DNA of 64,000 nt from Mucilaginibacter psychrotolerans (GCF_004519315.1 NZ_SOZE01000001.1:310001-374000), one strand, 5' to 3'; counted from the first letter of the stretch, positions 45,396-53,211 are shown. Numbers and translations are program-made. The notes: generated by a model not told the origin, from the letters alone.

Positions 45396-46611
45396 GAAAC
45401 GAATTTGGAAACCATTGTTAATTGGATTAGGCTGGACTATCAGCCTGGCCGGTTTGGTGGTGCTGATGAGTTTCATATCCATAAAAAAATCAGAAGTAGT
45501 GTGCACCGCCATTAAGGTTTATATACCCGGCAGCCATTATTTTATAGACAGGCAGGAGGTTGATAATATTTTGCAGATGAACAGCCATACGCTGATTGGC
45601 CGCCGCATAGAAAATATAGACTTGTACGCTTTAGAGCAGCGGCTGAAGAATAACCCCTTCGTCGAATCGGCTAATGTGTATGCCGATATGGATGGCGTAA
45701 TACAGGTAGAGGTAAGCCAACGCCAGCCTATATTACGGGTAATGAACCGTTTCGGGCAGGATTTTTATGTAGATCAGCATGGCCTTAAGATGCCGCTATC
45801 GCAAAACTTTACCGCAAGGGTAATTGTAGCCAATGGCTTTATCGACGAGCTTTTTGCCAACCGGGTAGACTCGTTGCATAACACCCTGGCAATTGACCTG
45901 TACACAACAGCCGACTATATCCATAACGATTCGCTGTGGGATGCGCAGATATCGCAGATATACGTAAATCATGCGCACGAGATTGAATTGATTCCGCGTG
46001 TAGGCACCCAGCGGATATTGCTGGGCAACGCCGACTCGCTCGATCTGCGTTTCAGCAATCTGAAGGCTTTTTATAAAAAGGCACTGCCATTGGTCGGTTG
46101 GGATGCTTATAAGGTCATCAATATCAAATACAGCAACCAGGTAATCGGTGTAAAAAACCAAAGCCTGGTTGATTCGTTAGCTGCGGAGAAAGCCAAGGCT
46201 AAAAAGGCGGCTGCAGATTCGGCACTGGCAGCAGGCACCACCAGGGTGCGCCGCGATTCGACCGCCGCGCCCGGTTTGTCAGACGATGCGGAGCGGCCGG
46301 TTGACGAGCGCCCGGTGGTAATAAAGCCTACGGTTGTGAAACCTCGGGTAACAAAGCCTCAGGTAGCGAAACCTGCTGTAGCAAAGCCTGTTACCGCTAA
46401 GCCAACCACGCGCGTAGTAGTTAAGCCTGCATCGCACAAGCCAACGCCCGAGGATGTTATAGTAGGGTACGTGGTAAATAAAAAGGTTGCTCATACAACG
46501 GTCGCGCACAAGCCTTCAGACAAAACACTGAAAGCGGGCAAGCCTCCGGCAAAGCAGGCAACTAAACAAAAGCCGGTAGGTAAGCAGCAGGCAGAGAAGA
46601 AAAAGAAATAA
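45388..46611 (+). CDS. ftsQ: Division protein FtsQ with long Lys/Pro-rich tail
   Basis: A 407-residue bitopic protein. A membrane anchor lies at about 8-30, then a POTRA-like region (about 50-115, FIDRQEVDNILQMNSHTLIG) and the FtsQ beta domain to about 265. The last ~140 residues are low-complexity, with many xKP repeats (for example VVKPRVTKPQVAKPAVAKP) and a KKKK end. FtsQ proteins normally lack this periplasmic tail. It recruits FtsL/FtsB and regulates FtsWI. Position between murC and ftsA is standard. Confidence 0.9.
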   Translation: MFKKRIWKPLLIGLGWTISLAGLVVLMSFISIKKSEVVCTAIKVYIPGSHYFIDRQEVDNILQMNSHTLIGRRIENIDLYALEQRLKNNPFVESANVYADMDGVIQVEVSQRQPILRVMNRFGQDFYVDQHGLKMPLSQNFTARVIVANGFIDELFANRVDSLHNTLAIDLYTTADYIHNDSLWDAQISQIYVNHAHEIELIPRVGTQRILLGNADSLDLRFSNLKAFYKKALPLVGWDAYKVINIKYSNQVIGVKNQSLVDSLAAEKAKAKKAAADSALAAGTTRVRRDSTAAPGLSDDAERPVDERPVVIKPTVVKPRVTKPQVAKPAVAKPVTAKPTTRVVVKPASHKPTPEDVIVGYVVNKKVAHTTVAHKPSDKTLKAGKPPAKQATKQKPVGKQQAEKKKK

Positions 46612-46641
46612 GGGGAAAGACATCTATTAAAATTAAGGGAT

Positions 46642-47988
46642 ATGGACAAAAGTTCAACGCAAGAGAAAAGTTCGCCAATTGTAGTGGGGCTGGATATTGG
46701 CACAACTAAAATCTGTGCAATTGTTGGCCGCCGCAGCAAAAACGGCAAAATTGAGGTGCTGGGTATAGGCAAGGCCGAATCGGCAGGGGTAACACGCGGG
46801 GTAGTATCAAATATTGATAAAACCGTGCAAGGTATTACCCAGGCAGTAGATGTGGCTGGCACGCAATCGAACGTAGAGATAAGGATAGTGAACGTGGGCA
46901 TAGCGGGGCAGCACATCAAAAGCCTGCAGCACCGCGGGCTGATAACCCGTAAAGACCTCAATTCAGAAATAGGTCGTAAGGATATAGATAAACTGGTTGA
47001 GGATATGTACAACCTGGTGATGCCTCCTGGTGAGGAGATCATTCATGTGTTGCCGCAGGAATTTACTGTTGATAGCGAGCCGGGCATCAAAGACCCCATA
47101 GGTATGGCAGGCGTGCGTTTAGAGGCCAACTTCCATATCATATCGGGCCAGGTTACCGCTATCAAGAACATTGTAAAATGCGTAACCAAGGCGCAGCTGG
47201 AAAGCCAGGAACTGATACTGGAGCCTTTGGCATCGTCAGAATCGGTATTGAGCGAGGAAGAGAAAGAAGCGGGCATCGTGTTGGTAGATATCGGCGGAGG
47301 TACTACCGATGTAGCCATTTTCCACGAAGGTATCATTCGCCATACGGCGGTTATCCCTTTCGGGGGTAACAGCGTTACCGAAGATATCCGCGAAGGTTGC
47401 TCGGTGATGCGCAACATTGCAGAGCAACTGAAAGTAAGGTTTGGCTCGGCATTGGCAGAAGAGAACAAGGAGAACGAGATAGTTTGCGTGCCCGGTTTAC
47501 GTGGCCGCGAGCCAAAGGAAATATCGGTTAAGAATCTGGCATTCGTGATACAGGCCCGTATGGAAGAGATCATAGAACATGTTTACTACGAAATAAAATC
47601 ATCGGGCTACGAAAAGAAACTGATTGGCGGTATAGTAGTAACCGGCGGCGGTGCCCAGTTGAAGCACCTAACCCAGCTGATAGAATTCGTTACCGGGTTA
47701 GATTGCCGTATAGGCTACCCTAACGAGCACCTGGCTAAGAACGAAACTCTGCCCAAGAATGTTTACGAGGATCTGCAAAGCCCAACCTACGCAACAGGAA
47801 TCGGCTTGCTGATAAAGGGGATACAAAAGGCAGAGTACAACGGCCTTACACAGGCAGCGCCGGCGCCCGCCAAAGTAGAGAAAGCAAAATATACCGACGA
47901 CCGTAAGTTTGGTCTGTTGGGCAAGATACTGGAATCGGGCAAGAAATTTATTAAGGATGATATAAAAGATGAGGACTATTTGAAGTAA
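46642..47988 (+). CDS. ftsA: Actin-like division protein FtsA
   Basis: A 448-residue actin-fold protein: GLDIGTTKICAIVG phosphate-1 motif, a 1C (SHS2) domain, VDIGGGTTDVAIF phosphate-2, and a GGIVVTGGGAQLKHL adenosine motif. A C-terminal amphipathic helix (around residues 425-442, FGLLGKILESGKKFIKDD) would tether it to the membrane. It anchors FtsZ. Confidence 0.95.
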   Translation: MDKSSTQEKSSPIVVGLDIGTTKICAIVGRRSKNGKIEVLGIGKAESAGVTRGVVSNIDKTVQGITQAVDVAGTQSNVEIRIVNVGIAGQHIKSLQHRGLITRKDLNSEIGRKDIDKLVEDMYNLVMPPGEEIIHVLPQEFTVDSEPGIKDPIGMAGVRLEANFHIISGQVTAIKNIVKCVTKAQLESQELILEPLASSESVLSEEEKEAGIVLVDIGGGTTDVAIFHEGIIRHTAVIPFGGNSVTEDIREGCSVMRNIAEQLKVRFGSALAEENKENEIVCVPGLRGREPKEISVKNLAFVIQARMEEIIEHVYYEIKSSGYEKKLIGGIVVTGGGAQLKHLTQLIEFVTGLDCRIGYPNEHLAKNETLPKNVYEDLQSPTYATGIGLLIKGIQKAEYNGLTQAAPAPAKVEKAKYTDDRKFGLLGKILESGKKFIKDDIKDEDYLK

Positions 47989-47990
47989 TA

Positions 47991-48106
47991 AGCCCCACCC
48001 AAACCCTCTCCTGAAGGGAGGGCTTTAAGCTCCCCCTTCAGAGGATACACTTGAGCGAGGAAATGGTTTTAAAGTCTCCCCTCCCGGGGGAGATTTAGTG
48101 GGGGCG
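47991..48106. repeat. Compound GC-rich repeat between ftsA and ftsZ
   Basis: Contains AGCCCCACCC ... CTGAAGGGAGGGCT, then AGCTCCCCCTTCAGAGG, then TCTCCCCTCCCGGGGGAGA and AGTGGGGGCG. These are the same words as in the murD-ftsW spacer and in the ftsW and murG repeats, in both orientations. It fills about half of the 247-bp gap and stops just before the DnaA-box cluster. Confidence 0.75.
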
Positions 48107-48108
48107 AT

Positions 48109-48168
48109 TTATTCACATGAGTTAACTTATCCACATTATGCACAAGTGTGGATAAACTATGTGGAAAA
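48109..48168. promoter_or_regulatory. Cluster of five DnaA-box-like sites upstream of ftsZ
   Basis: TTATTCACA (48109-48117), TTATCCACA (48127-48135) and TTATGCACA (48136-48144) fit TTATNCACA on the plus strand. TGTGGATAA (48147-48155) is a perfect box and TGTGGAAAA (48160-48168) has one mismatch; both are on the minus strand. The next 65 bp before ftsZ are AT-rich. DnaA binding is inferred from the consensus alone. Confidence 0.75.
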
Positions 48169-48235
48169 AGCCCTATTATTACATTAGTGAAATCTATCAA
48201 ATCATCAAACCACAAACAACTGAAAAACAAGGATT

Positions 48236-49846
48236 ATGCAGTTTGAGATGTTAAAAGAAAAGTCGGCAATCATCAAGGTAATTGGTGTTGGCGGTGGTGG
48301 CGGTAACGCGGTAAACCACATGTACAGGCAAGGTATTAAGGGTGTCGACTTTATTATATGTAACACCGATGCGCAGGCATTGGAGCTTAGCCCCATCCCT
48401 AATAAGGTGCAATTGGGTGCCAGCTTAACCGAAGGCATGGGCGCAGGCTCTATACCCGAAGTTGGCAAAAACTCTGCTATCGAGAATATCGACGATATAA
48501 AACAAATGCTGGGCGCAAATACCAAAATGCTGTTCATTACAGCAGGTATGGGTGGCGGTACAGGTACAGGCGCAAGCCCTATTATTGCCAAAGCCGCGCG
48601 CGAACTGGATATCCTTACAGTAGGTATCATTACCACGCCGTTCTCTTTTGAGGGTAAGCGCCGCCGTATGCAGGCCGAAGAAGGCATGGAAGAGCTTAAG
48701 AAATACGTAGACTCGTTTTTGGTGATCTCTAACGACAGGCTGCGCCAGATATTCGGTAACTTAACCATGAGTTCGGCATTTGGCCAGGCAGATGATATTT
48801 TAACCACCGCTGCAAAAGGCATCGCGGAGATTATCACGTTACCAGGCTATATCAACGTAGATTTTAAAGACGTACGCACCGTTATGAAAGATAGCGGCGT
48901 ATGTATAATGGGTAGCTGCACCGCCGAAGGCGACAACCGCGCTTTGAAAGCTGTAGAGGGCGCCCTGGCATCACCGTTGTTGAAAGATAACGAGATTGAA
49001 GGTGCACGCTACATTTTGCTCAATATCACCTCGGGTGAGAACGAGGTAACCATGGATGAAGTAACCGTAATTACCGATTACATACAGGAAGAAGCCGGCC
49101 TGGCTGCCGACCTGATATGGGGTAATTGTAAGGATGAAAATCTGGGCGAAGGCTTATCAGTAACTATCATTGCTACCGGTTTCCAAACTAAAGACGAGCG
49201 CGAGAAAGAGCACAGCAACAAAAAGGTGGTAAGCATGCTTATGCCCGAGCCAGCACCCATGGTAAAACCGGTGAACGAGTTCATCAATGCGGTGAAACCG
49301 GATGCAGGTATGACTACGCAGCCTTACATCAAAGTGAAGGAAGCACCTAAACAAACCGGCTTGTTCGATTTGTTTGCCAAGGCAGAGGAGCAGGACAAAG
49401 CCGAGCAGCGCGAAGTGGTACGTTTTAACCTTACCGAAGAGGAGCCCAAATTGGAGGAGGAAGAATCTGAAGATGATGGCGGTTTTGTATTCAAGGTAAG
49501 CGAAACCATAATGGATTTTACCCCGCCGCCGGTTGTTGAAACAAAAGTACCCGAGCCGGAGCCTGCTGTGAGTGCGGACGAAAACAAAACCGACGAATCG
49601 ATAGAAGAGCAATTGCGTAAATCGCGCGAGCGCATCATGCGCCTTAAAGATTTGAGTATGAAGCTTCGTAATGGCAATATACAAGAGATGGAGAATGTGC
49701 CTGCCTACAAACGCAAGGAAGTAGCGCTGCAACAAACCCCACAGTCGGACGAGAGCCAGATATCAAAATTCTCTTTGACTATTGATAGCGATGGTAAAAC
49801 CGAAATAAAGAGTACTAACTCTTTTTTGCACGATAACGTAGACTAA
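48236..49846 (+). CDS. ftsZ: Tubulin-like division protein FtsZ
   Basis: A 536-residue FtsZ. GTP-binding motifs are IGVGGGGGNAVNHM near the start and the tubulin signature GGGTGTG at 106-112; NVDFKDV and the T7-like catalytic region follow. The core ends near residue 317. A long acidic, Pro-rich linker (about 320-485) leads to PAYKRK (489-494), the likely conserved C-terminal peptide, after which a further 42 residues follow. It forms the Z ring. Its start lies just after a DnaA-box cluster, and a terminator follows its stop. Confidence 0.96.
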   Translation: MQFEMLKEKSAIIKVIGVGGGGGNAVNHMYRQGIKGVDFIICNTDAQALELSPIPNKVQLGASLTEGMGAGSIPEVGKNSAIENIDDIKQMLGANTKMLFITAGMGGGTGTGASPIIAKAARELDILTVGIITTPFSFEGKRRRMQAEEGMEELKKYVDSFLVISNDRLRQIFGNLTMSSAFGQADDILTTAAKGIAEIITLPGYINVDFKDVRTVMKDSGVCIMGSCTAEGDNRALKAVEGALASPLLKDNEIEGARYILLNITSGENEVTMDEVTVITDYIQEEAGLAADLIWGNCKDENLGEGLSVTIIATGFQTKDEREKEHSNKKVVSMLMPEPAPMVKPVNEFINAVKPDAGMTTQPYIKVKEAPKQTGLFDLFAKAEEQDKAEQREVVRFNLTEEEPKLEEEESEDDGGFVFKVSETIMDFTPPPVVETKVPEPEPAVSADENKTDESIEEQLRKSRERIMRLKDLSMKLRNGNIQEMENVPAYKRKEVALQQTPQSDESQISKFSLTIDSDGKTEIKSTNSFLHDNVD

Positions 49847-49850
49847 TTTA

Positions 49851-49887
49851 GATACAAGACATAAGAGTCAAGAACCAAGACAAAAGG
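49851..49887 (+). repeat. Purine-rich word repeat after ftsZ
   Basis: Contains ATACAAGACATAAGAGTCAAG and the related AACCAAGACAAAAGG; an inverted relative lies at 49929-49965 on the other side of the terminator. Confidence 0.6.
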
Positions 49888-49888
49888 A

Positions 49889-49917
49889 AGCAGAATGAAT
49901 TTATTCTGCTTTTTTTA
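49889..49917 (+). terminator. Intrinsic terminator after ftsZ
   Basis: AGCAGAAT (49889-49896) pairs with ATTCTGCT (49903-49910), 6-nt loop, seven T. Confidence 0.85.
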
Positions 49918-49928
49918 TGCGCGATTAT

Positions 49929-49965
49929 GTGTCTTGTCTCTTGATTCTTAACTCTTGAATCTCGA
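49929..49965 (-). repeat. Inverted relative of the word repeat at 49851
   Basis: Reads GTCTTGTCTCTTGATTCTTA on the plus strand, that is, the CAAGAG/AAGAATC words in the opposite orientation. Confidence 0.6.
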
Positions 49966-50064
49966 TAGCGTTATAAACTATCATAAAAAGTAATAACGTT
50001 TGCTAGGGCTCGTTTTATAGGTATATTTGCAATAATATATCACTAACATTAAAAGATTTGCAAT

Positions 50065-51309
50065 TTGGATCTGTTTGATAAAATAAATAAGAATATGGGC
50101 GGCCCGATAGGGCAGCATCAGAAATGGTCGCACGGGTATTTTTCGTTTCCGCGCCTCGAGGGGGAGATTCATCCGCATATGATGTTCAACGGAAAAGAGC
50201 ATTTGGTTTGGAGCCTTAACAACTACCTTGGCTTAGCTAACCACCCCGAAGTGCGTGAGGCAGATGCGCAGGCTGCTGCCGATTACGGTATGGCCTACCC
50301 CATGGGTGCCCGCATGATGAGTGGAAATACCAAACACCACGAAGAACTGGAAAACGGCCTGGCGCAGTTTGTGGGAAAAGATGCCGCCTTTTTATTGAAC
50401 TATGGCTACCAGGGCATGGTATCCATCATAGACGCGCTGGTTGACAGGAACGATGTTGTAGTTTACGATGCCGAATCGCATGCATGCATTGTGGATGGTG
50501 TGCGCCTGCATATGGGCAAGCGTTTTGTTTACCAGCACAACGATATAGAAAGCTGCGAGAAACAATTGGAACGCGCCGCAAAGCTAACCGAGCAAACCGG
50601 TGGTGGCATATTGCTCATTACCGAGGGCGTTTTCGGCATGTCGGGCGCGCAGGGCAAGCTTAAAGAGATTATTGACTTAAAGGACAAATATAACTTCCGC
50701 CTGCTGGTTGATGATGCGCATGGTTTTGGTACCATGGGCCCTACCGGAGCGGGAACCCACGAAGAACAAAATTGCATCGATGGCGTGGATGTGTACTTCG
50801 CTACCTTTGCCAAATCTATGGCGGGTATAGGTGCCTTCGTGGCATCGGACAACGAAATCATCAATTACCTGCGCTACAATATGCGCTCGCAAACCTTTGC
50901 CAAGGCTTTGCCTATGCCGATGGTGCTGGGCTTAAAGAAACGGTTCGAACTGTTGCGCTCCAATCCGGAGTTACGCCAGAAATTATGGGTAATTGCCAAA
51001 GCCCTGCAAAGCGGCCTTGTTGAGCATGGCTTCGATATAGGCATTACCGAGACCATGGTTACCCCGGTTTTCCTGAAAGGGGAATTGAATGAGGCCACCA
51101 GCCTTACCATGGATTTGCGAGAGAACTACAGTATATTTTGCTCTATTGTAGTTTACCCGGTTATCCCTAAGGGCCTTATAGAGCTTAGGTTGATACCTAC
51201 CGCAGTGCACACACTTGCGGATGTAGAACGCACGCTTGATGCCTTCAGTGAAGTAGCTGAAAAGCTGAAAGCCGGTTACTATAAAGAGCGTAAAATGGCT
51301 ATTGCCTAA
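50065..51309 (+). CDS. PLP-dependent acyltransferase (alpha-oxoamine synthase family)
   Basis: A 414-residue fold-type I PLP enzyme with a TTG start (MDLFDKINKNMGGPIGQHQK). The Schiff-base Lys250 is in ATFAKSMAGIG, the ring-stacking His139 in ESHA, and Asp216/His219 in VDDAHG. The family joins an amino acid to an acyl-CoA or acyl-ACP: serine palmitoyltransferase, 2-amino-3-ketobutyrate ligase, or the cysteate-acyl transferases of Bacteroidota sulfonolipid synthesis. The GYFSFPRLEGEI start is like the last group, but this is from memory. A terminator follows at 51342. Confidence 0.85.
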   Translation: MDLFDKINKNMGGPIGQHQKWSHGYFSFPRLEGEIHPHMMFNGKEHLVWSLNNYLGLANHPEVREADAQAAADYGMAYPMGARMMSGNTKHHEELENGLAQFVGKDAAFLLNYGYQGMVSIIDALVDRNDVVVYDAESHACIVDGVRLHMGKRFVYQHNDIESCEKQLERAAKLTEQTGGGILLITEGVFGMSGAQGKLKEIIDLKDKYNFRLLVDDAHGFGTMGPTGAGTHEEQNCIDGVDVYFATFAKSMAGIGAFVASDNEIINYLRYNMRSQTFAKALPMPMVLGLKKRFELLRSNPELRQKLWVIAKALQSGLVEHGFDIGITETMVTPVFLKGELNEATSLTMDLRENYSIFCSIVVYPVIPKGLIELRLIPTAVHTLADVERTLDAFSEVAEKLKAGYYKERKMAIA

Positions 51310-51341
51310 ACAGCAGGAAAACGTATTTTTAGCTATAGATG

Positions 51342-51369
51342 AGCCCTGTGAATATCACAGGGCTTTTTC
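51342..51369 (+). terminator. Intrinsic terminator after the PLP enzyme
   Basis: A perfect 10-bp stem AGCCCTGTGA/TCACAGGGCT (51342-51351, 51355-51364) with a 3-nt loop, followed by five T. Confidence 0.9.
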
Positions 51370-51672
51370 GTTTTATTATATGCCGGTAGCCATAATAAAG
51401 GAATATGGTAGGGCAGTGGCAACATTGTTGAAATAATGAATGATTTCGATTCGTTTAAGTTAAACGTAATTTAATTATTAAATAAGCGCTGTGAATAGGT
51501 TACTTTTTAGTTTGTGATTTTGGTGAATTTTTAAACCTCCGCAAGGGGAAATGTGGATAAAAACCAGTTTAAAGCCAATATTTTGTTCTTTAAAAGTTCC
51601 TATTTAAAAAAAAACAAGTTAGATTAGCTTTAATTAAAACAATAAGCCTCAATACACTAAAAAAAGTTCACA
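51370..51672. other. AT-rich spacer before the Hc1-like gene
   Basis: About 300 bp without a gene. It contains one perfect DnaA-box 9-mer, TGTGGATAA at 51552-51560, and long A/T runs close to the next gene. No clear promoter boxes could be fixed. Confidence 0.5.
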
Positions 51673-51849
51673 ATGAAAAAATTTACTGAAGTAAAGGAAC
51701 TGATTGCATCGCTGGAAGCCGATGCCGACAAATTTTACAACAAGGGCAACAGTGCCGCAGGCACCCGTGTGCGTAAAGGTATGCAGGACCTTAAAAATTT
51801 AGCGCAAGCCATTCGCCTGGAAGTTCAGGAAGCTAAAAACAAAGAATAA
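51673..51849 (+). CDS. Small histone H1-like (Hc1) protein
   Basis: A 58-residue basic protein (MKKFTEVKELIASLEADADK, then KFYNKGNSAAGTRVRKGMQDLKN in the middle). It resembles the short Hc1-like proteins found in many Bacteroidota, which have a predicted helix-turn-helix-like coil with Lys/Arg residues and may bind DNA. It stands alone with its own terminator. Expression of such proteins is usually high, but that is not shown here. Confidence 0.8.
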   Translation: MKKFTEVKELIASLEADADKFYNKGNSAAGTRVRKGMQDLKNLAQAIRLEVQEAKNKE

Positions 51850-51883
51850 TCCGCGCGGCGAAATTATTTACTTCAATAAAAAA

Positions 51884-51911
51884 CCCGGTGCAGCCACACC
51901 GGGATTTTTAT
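51884..51911 (+). terminator. Intrinsic terminator after the Hc1-like gene
   Basis: CCCGGTG (51884-51890) pairs with CACCGGG (51897-51903), followed by ATTTTTATT. Confidence 0.8.
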
Positions 51912-51950
51912 TGGGGTATTTTTTTTACTTTGTTGTCAGCTCTATCCCCG

Positions 51951-52133
51951 CGTCATTGCGAGTATCCACCAGGGCTCCCCTGGAAAAAAATGTAATGACG
52001 TGTAAAAAATTCACACTGATAATCAACAACTTAAGGCCATGTCATTATAAGGAACGAAGCAATCTCTACGCAGGAAAAACCGCTATGCGAATCTGCCCTA
52101 CTAATTGGGGATTGCTTCTTGCCTCGTAATGAC
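51951..52133. repeat. Degenerate palindromic repeat pair (CGTCATTGCGAG family)
   Basis: Two imperfect inverted-repeat units. 51951-52000 begins CGTCATTGCG and ends TAATGACG. 52040-52133 begins GTCATTATAAGGAACGAAGC and ends with the inverted relative GCTTCTTGCCTCGTAATGACG. Both are non-coding and fill most of the 355-bp gap before dapA. Confidence 0.75.
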
Positions 52134-52167
52134 GTGGTGGTTAAGGGTTTTGATTGTATAAAAGCCC

Positions 52168-52206
52168 CTGCAATCTGCACATTTGAAATCTGCACATCTG
52201 CACATC
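52168..52206 (+). repeat. CTGCACAT tandem words downstream of dapA
   Basis: Three CTGCACAT words in 35 bp. The same words occur in reverse orientation upstream of dapA (53112-53145). Confidence 0.7.
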
Positions 52207-53080
52207 AAATCTTCCCTATCTGCTCCTTTATCTTCGCCGCAGTACTTTCACTCACTTGCACCAGCGGCAAGCGCAGCGTATCGCCGCAGATATTCAGTTG
52301 CTTTAAAGCTGTTTTTACGCCTGCCGGGCTACCCTCGGCAAACATCAGTCTGGTAAACTCTATCAGGCTGTAATTGGCGGGCAAGGCTGCCTTAAAATCG
52401 CCCGTAAGGCACACGCGTACCAAATCTGATAACTGGCGCGGCAGCGCATTACCAATTACCGATATCACGCCAACGGCACCCATAGCTATCATGGGCAGGG
52501 TGATAGGGTCATCGCCGGAAATTAATAAGAATTCCTCCGGTTTATCGCGCATCAGCTGATTCATCAAATCGAAATTGCCCGATGCTTCTTTTATGCCGAT
52601 AATATTCTTAAAGTCCTTCGCCAGCCTTACGGTGGTGTCGGCACTCACGCTGCTGCCGGTACGACTGGGTACGTTGTACAGAATTACAGGTAGGGGCGAT
52701 ACTTCTGCTATGGCTTTATAGTGCTGGTAAATGCCTTCTTGCGTTGGTTTATTATAATGCGGGCTTGCCGATAGGATGGCATCGTAACCTGTTGTATCGA
52801 AAGCTTTAATTTCCGCAATCACCTCCAAAGTGTTATTGCCTGCTATGCCGGCCACCAGGGCCACGCGCTTATTTACGGTTTTGGCGGTAAAGGCAAACAC
52901 CTGCTTCTTCTCGTCTTTACTCAAAGTAGCGCTCTCGCCGGTTGTGCCTAACGACACTAAATATTCCACCCCACCATCAATAAGGTGGTTGATGAGCCGC
53001 TCTAGCGCAGGGTAATCTACCTCGCCGTCGGGCTGAAAAGGAGTTACCATTGCCACTCCTGTCCCGTAAAATCTGTTCAT
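52205..53080 (-). CDS. dapA: 4-hydroxy-tetrahydrodipicolinate synthase
   Basis: A 291-residue TIM-barrel enzyme with Schiff-base Lys164 (IIGIKEASGNF), Tyr135 in YNVPSRTG and the GTTGES motif at 45-50. It condenses pyruvate with aspartate semialdehyde at the start of the lysine and diaminopimelate branch, feeding the meso-DAP used by MurE. Short CTGCACAT repeats lie at both ends of the gene. Confidence 0.95.
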   Translation of the reverse strand: MNRFYGTGVAMVTPFQPDGEVDYPALERLINHLIDGGVEYLVSLGTTGESATLSKDEKKQVFAFTAKTVNKRVALVAGIAGNNTLEVIAEIKAFDTTGYDAILSASPHYNKPTQEGIYQHYKAIAEVSPLPVILYNVPSRTGSSVSADTTVRLAKDFKNIIGIKEASGNFDLMNQLMRDKPEEFLLISGDDPITLPMIAMGAVGVISVIGNALPRQLSDLVRVCLTGDFKAALPANYSLIEFTRLMFAEGSPAGVKTALKQLNICGDTLRLPLVQVSESTAAKIKEQIGKI

Positions 53081-53111
53081 AGCTTTAATAAAAGGATGCT
53101 AATATAGTAAA

Positions 53112-53145
53112 TGTGCAGATATGCAGATGTGCGGATGTGCAGATT
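53112..53145 (-). repeat. CTGCACAT words (inverted) upstream of dapA
   Basis: Plus-strand text reads GTGCAGATATGCAGATGTGC then GGATGTGCAG, the reverse complement of the words at 52168-52206. Confidence 0.7.
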
Positions 53146-53200
53146 GTTGAATAGTACTAGAGGGAAATACTTTAAATTGTCAAATCTCCGTGGCGTTATT

Positions 53201-53208
53201 TATATTTG
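53201..53208 (+). promoter_or_regulatory. Possible -7 box of the 59-residue protein gene
   Basis: TATATTTG matches TAnnTTTG, with a TTG 20 bp upstream at 53178-53180. It ends only 3 bp before the ATG at 53212, which would require a nearly leaderless transcript. Confidence 0.3.
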
Positions 53209-53211
53209 TGT

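Noticed and set aside
48109..48168. Interpretation of the DnaA-box cluster as the chromosomal origin
   Set aside because: Genes on both sides run in the same direction (dcw cluster leads into ftsZ on the plus strand), no dnaA, gidA or rpmH neighbour is seen, and no GC-skew switch can be measured here. It stays a DnaA-binding hypothesis only.
51911..52129. 72-codon plus-strand frame across the CATTGCGAG repeats
   Set aside because: It consists of repeat sequence and has no protein-like features.
52168..52206. CRISPR-like short repeats around dapA
   Set aside because: The repeated words are 8-11 bp, have no constant spacer length and no cas genes; they are word repeats, not a CRISPR array.
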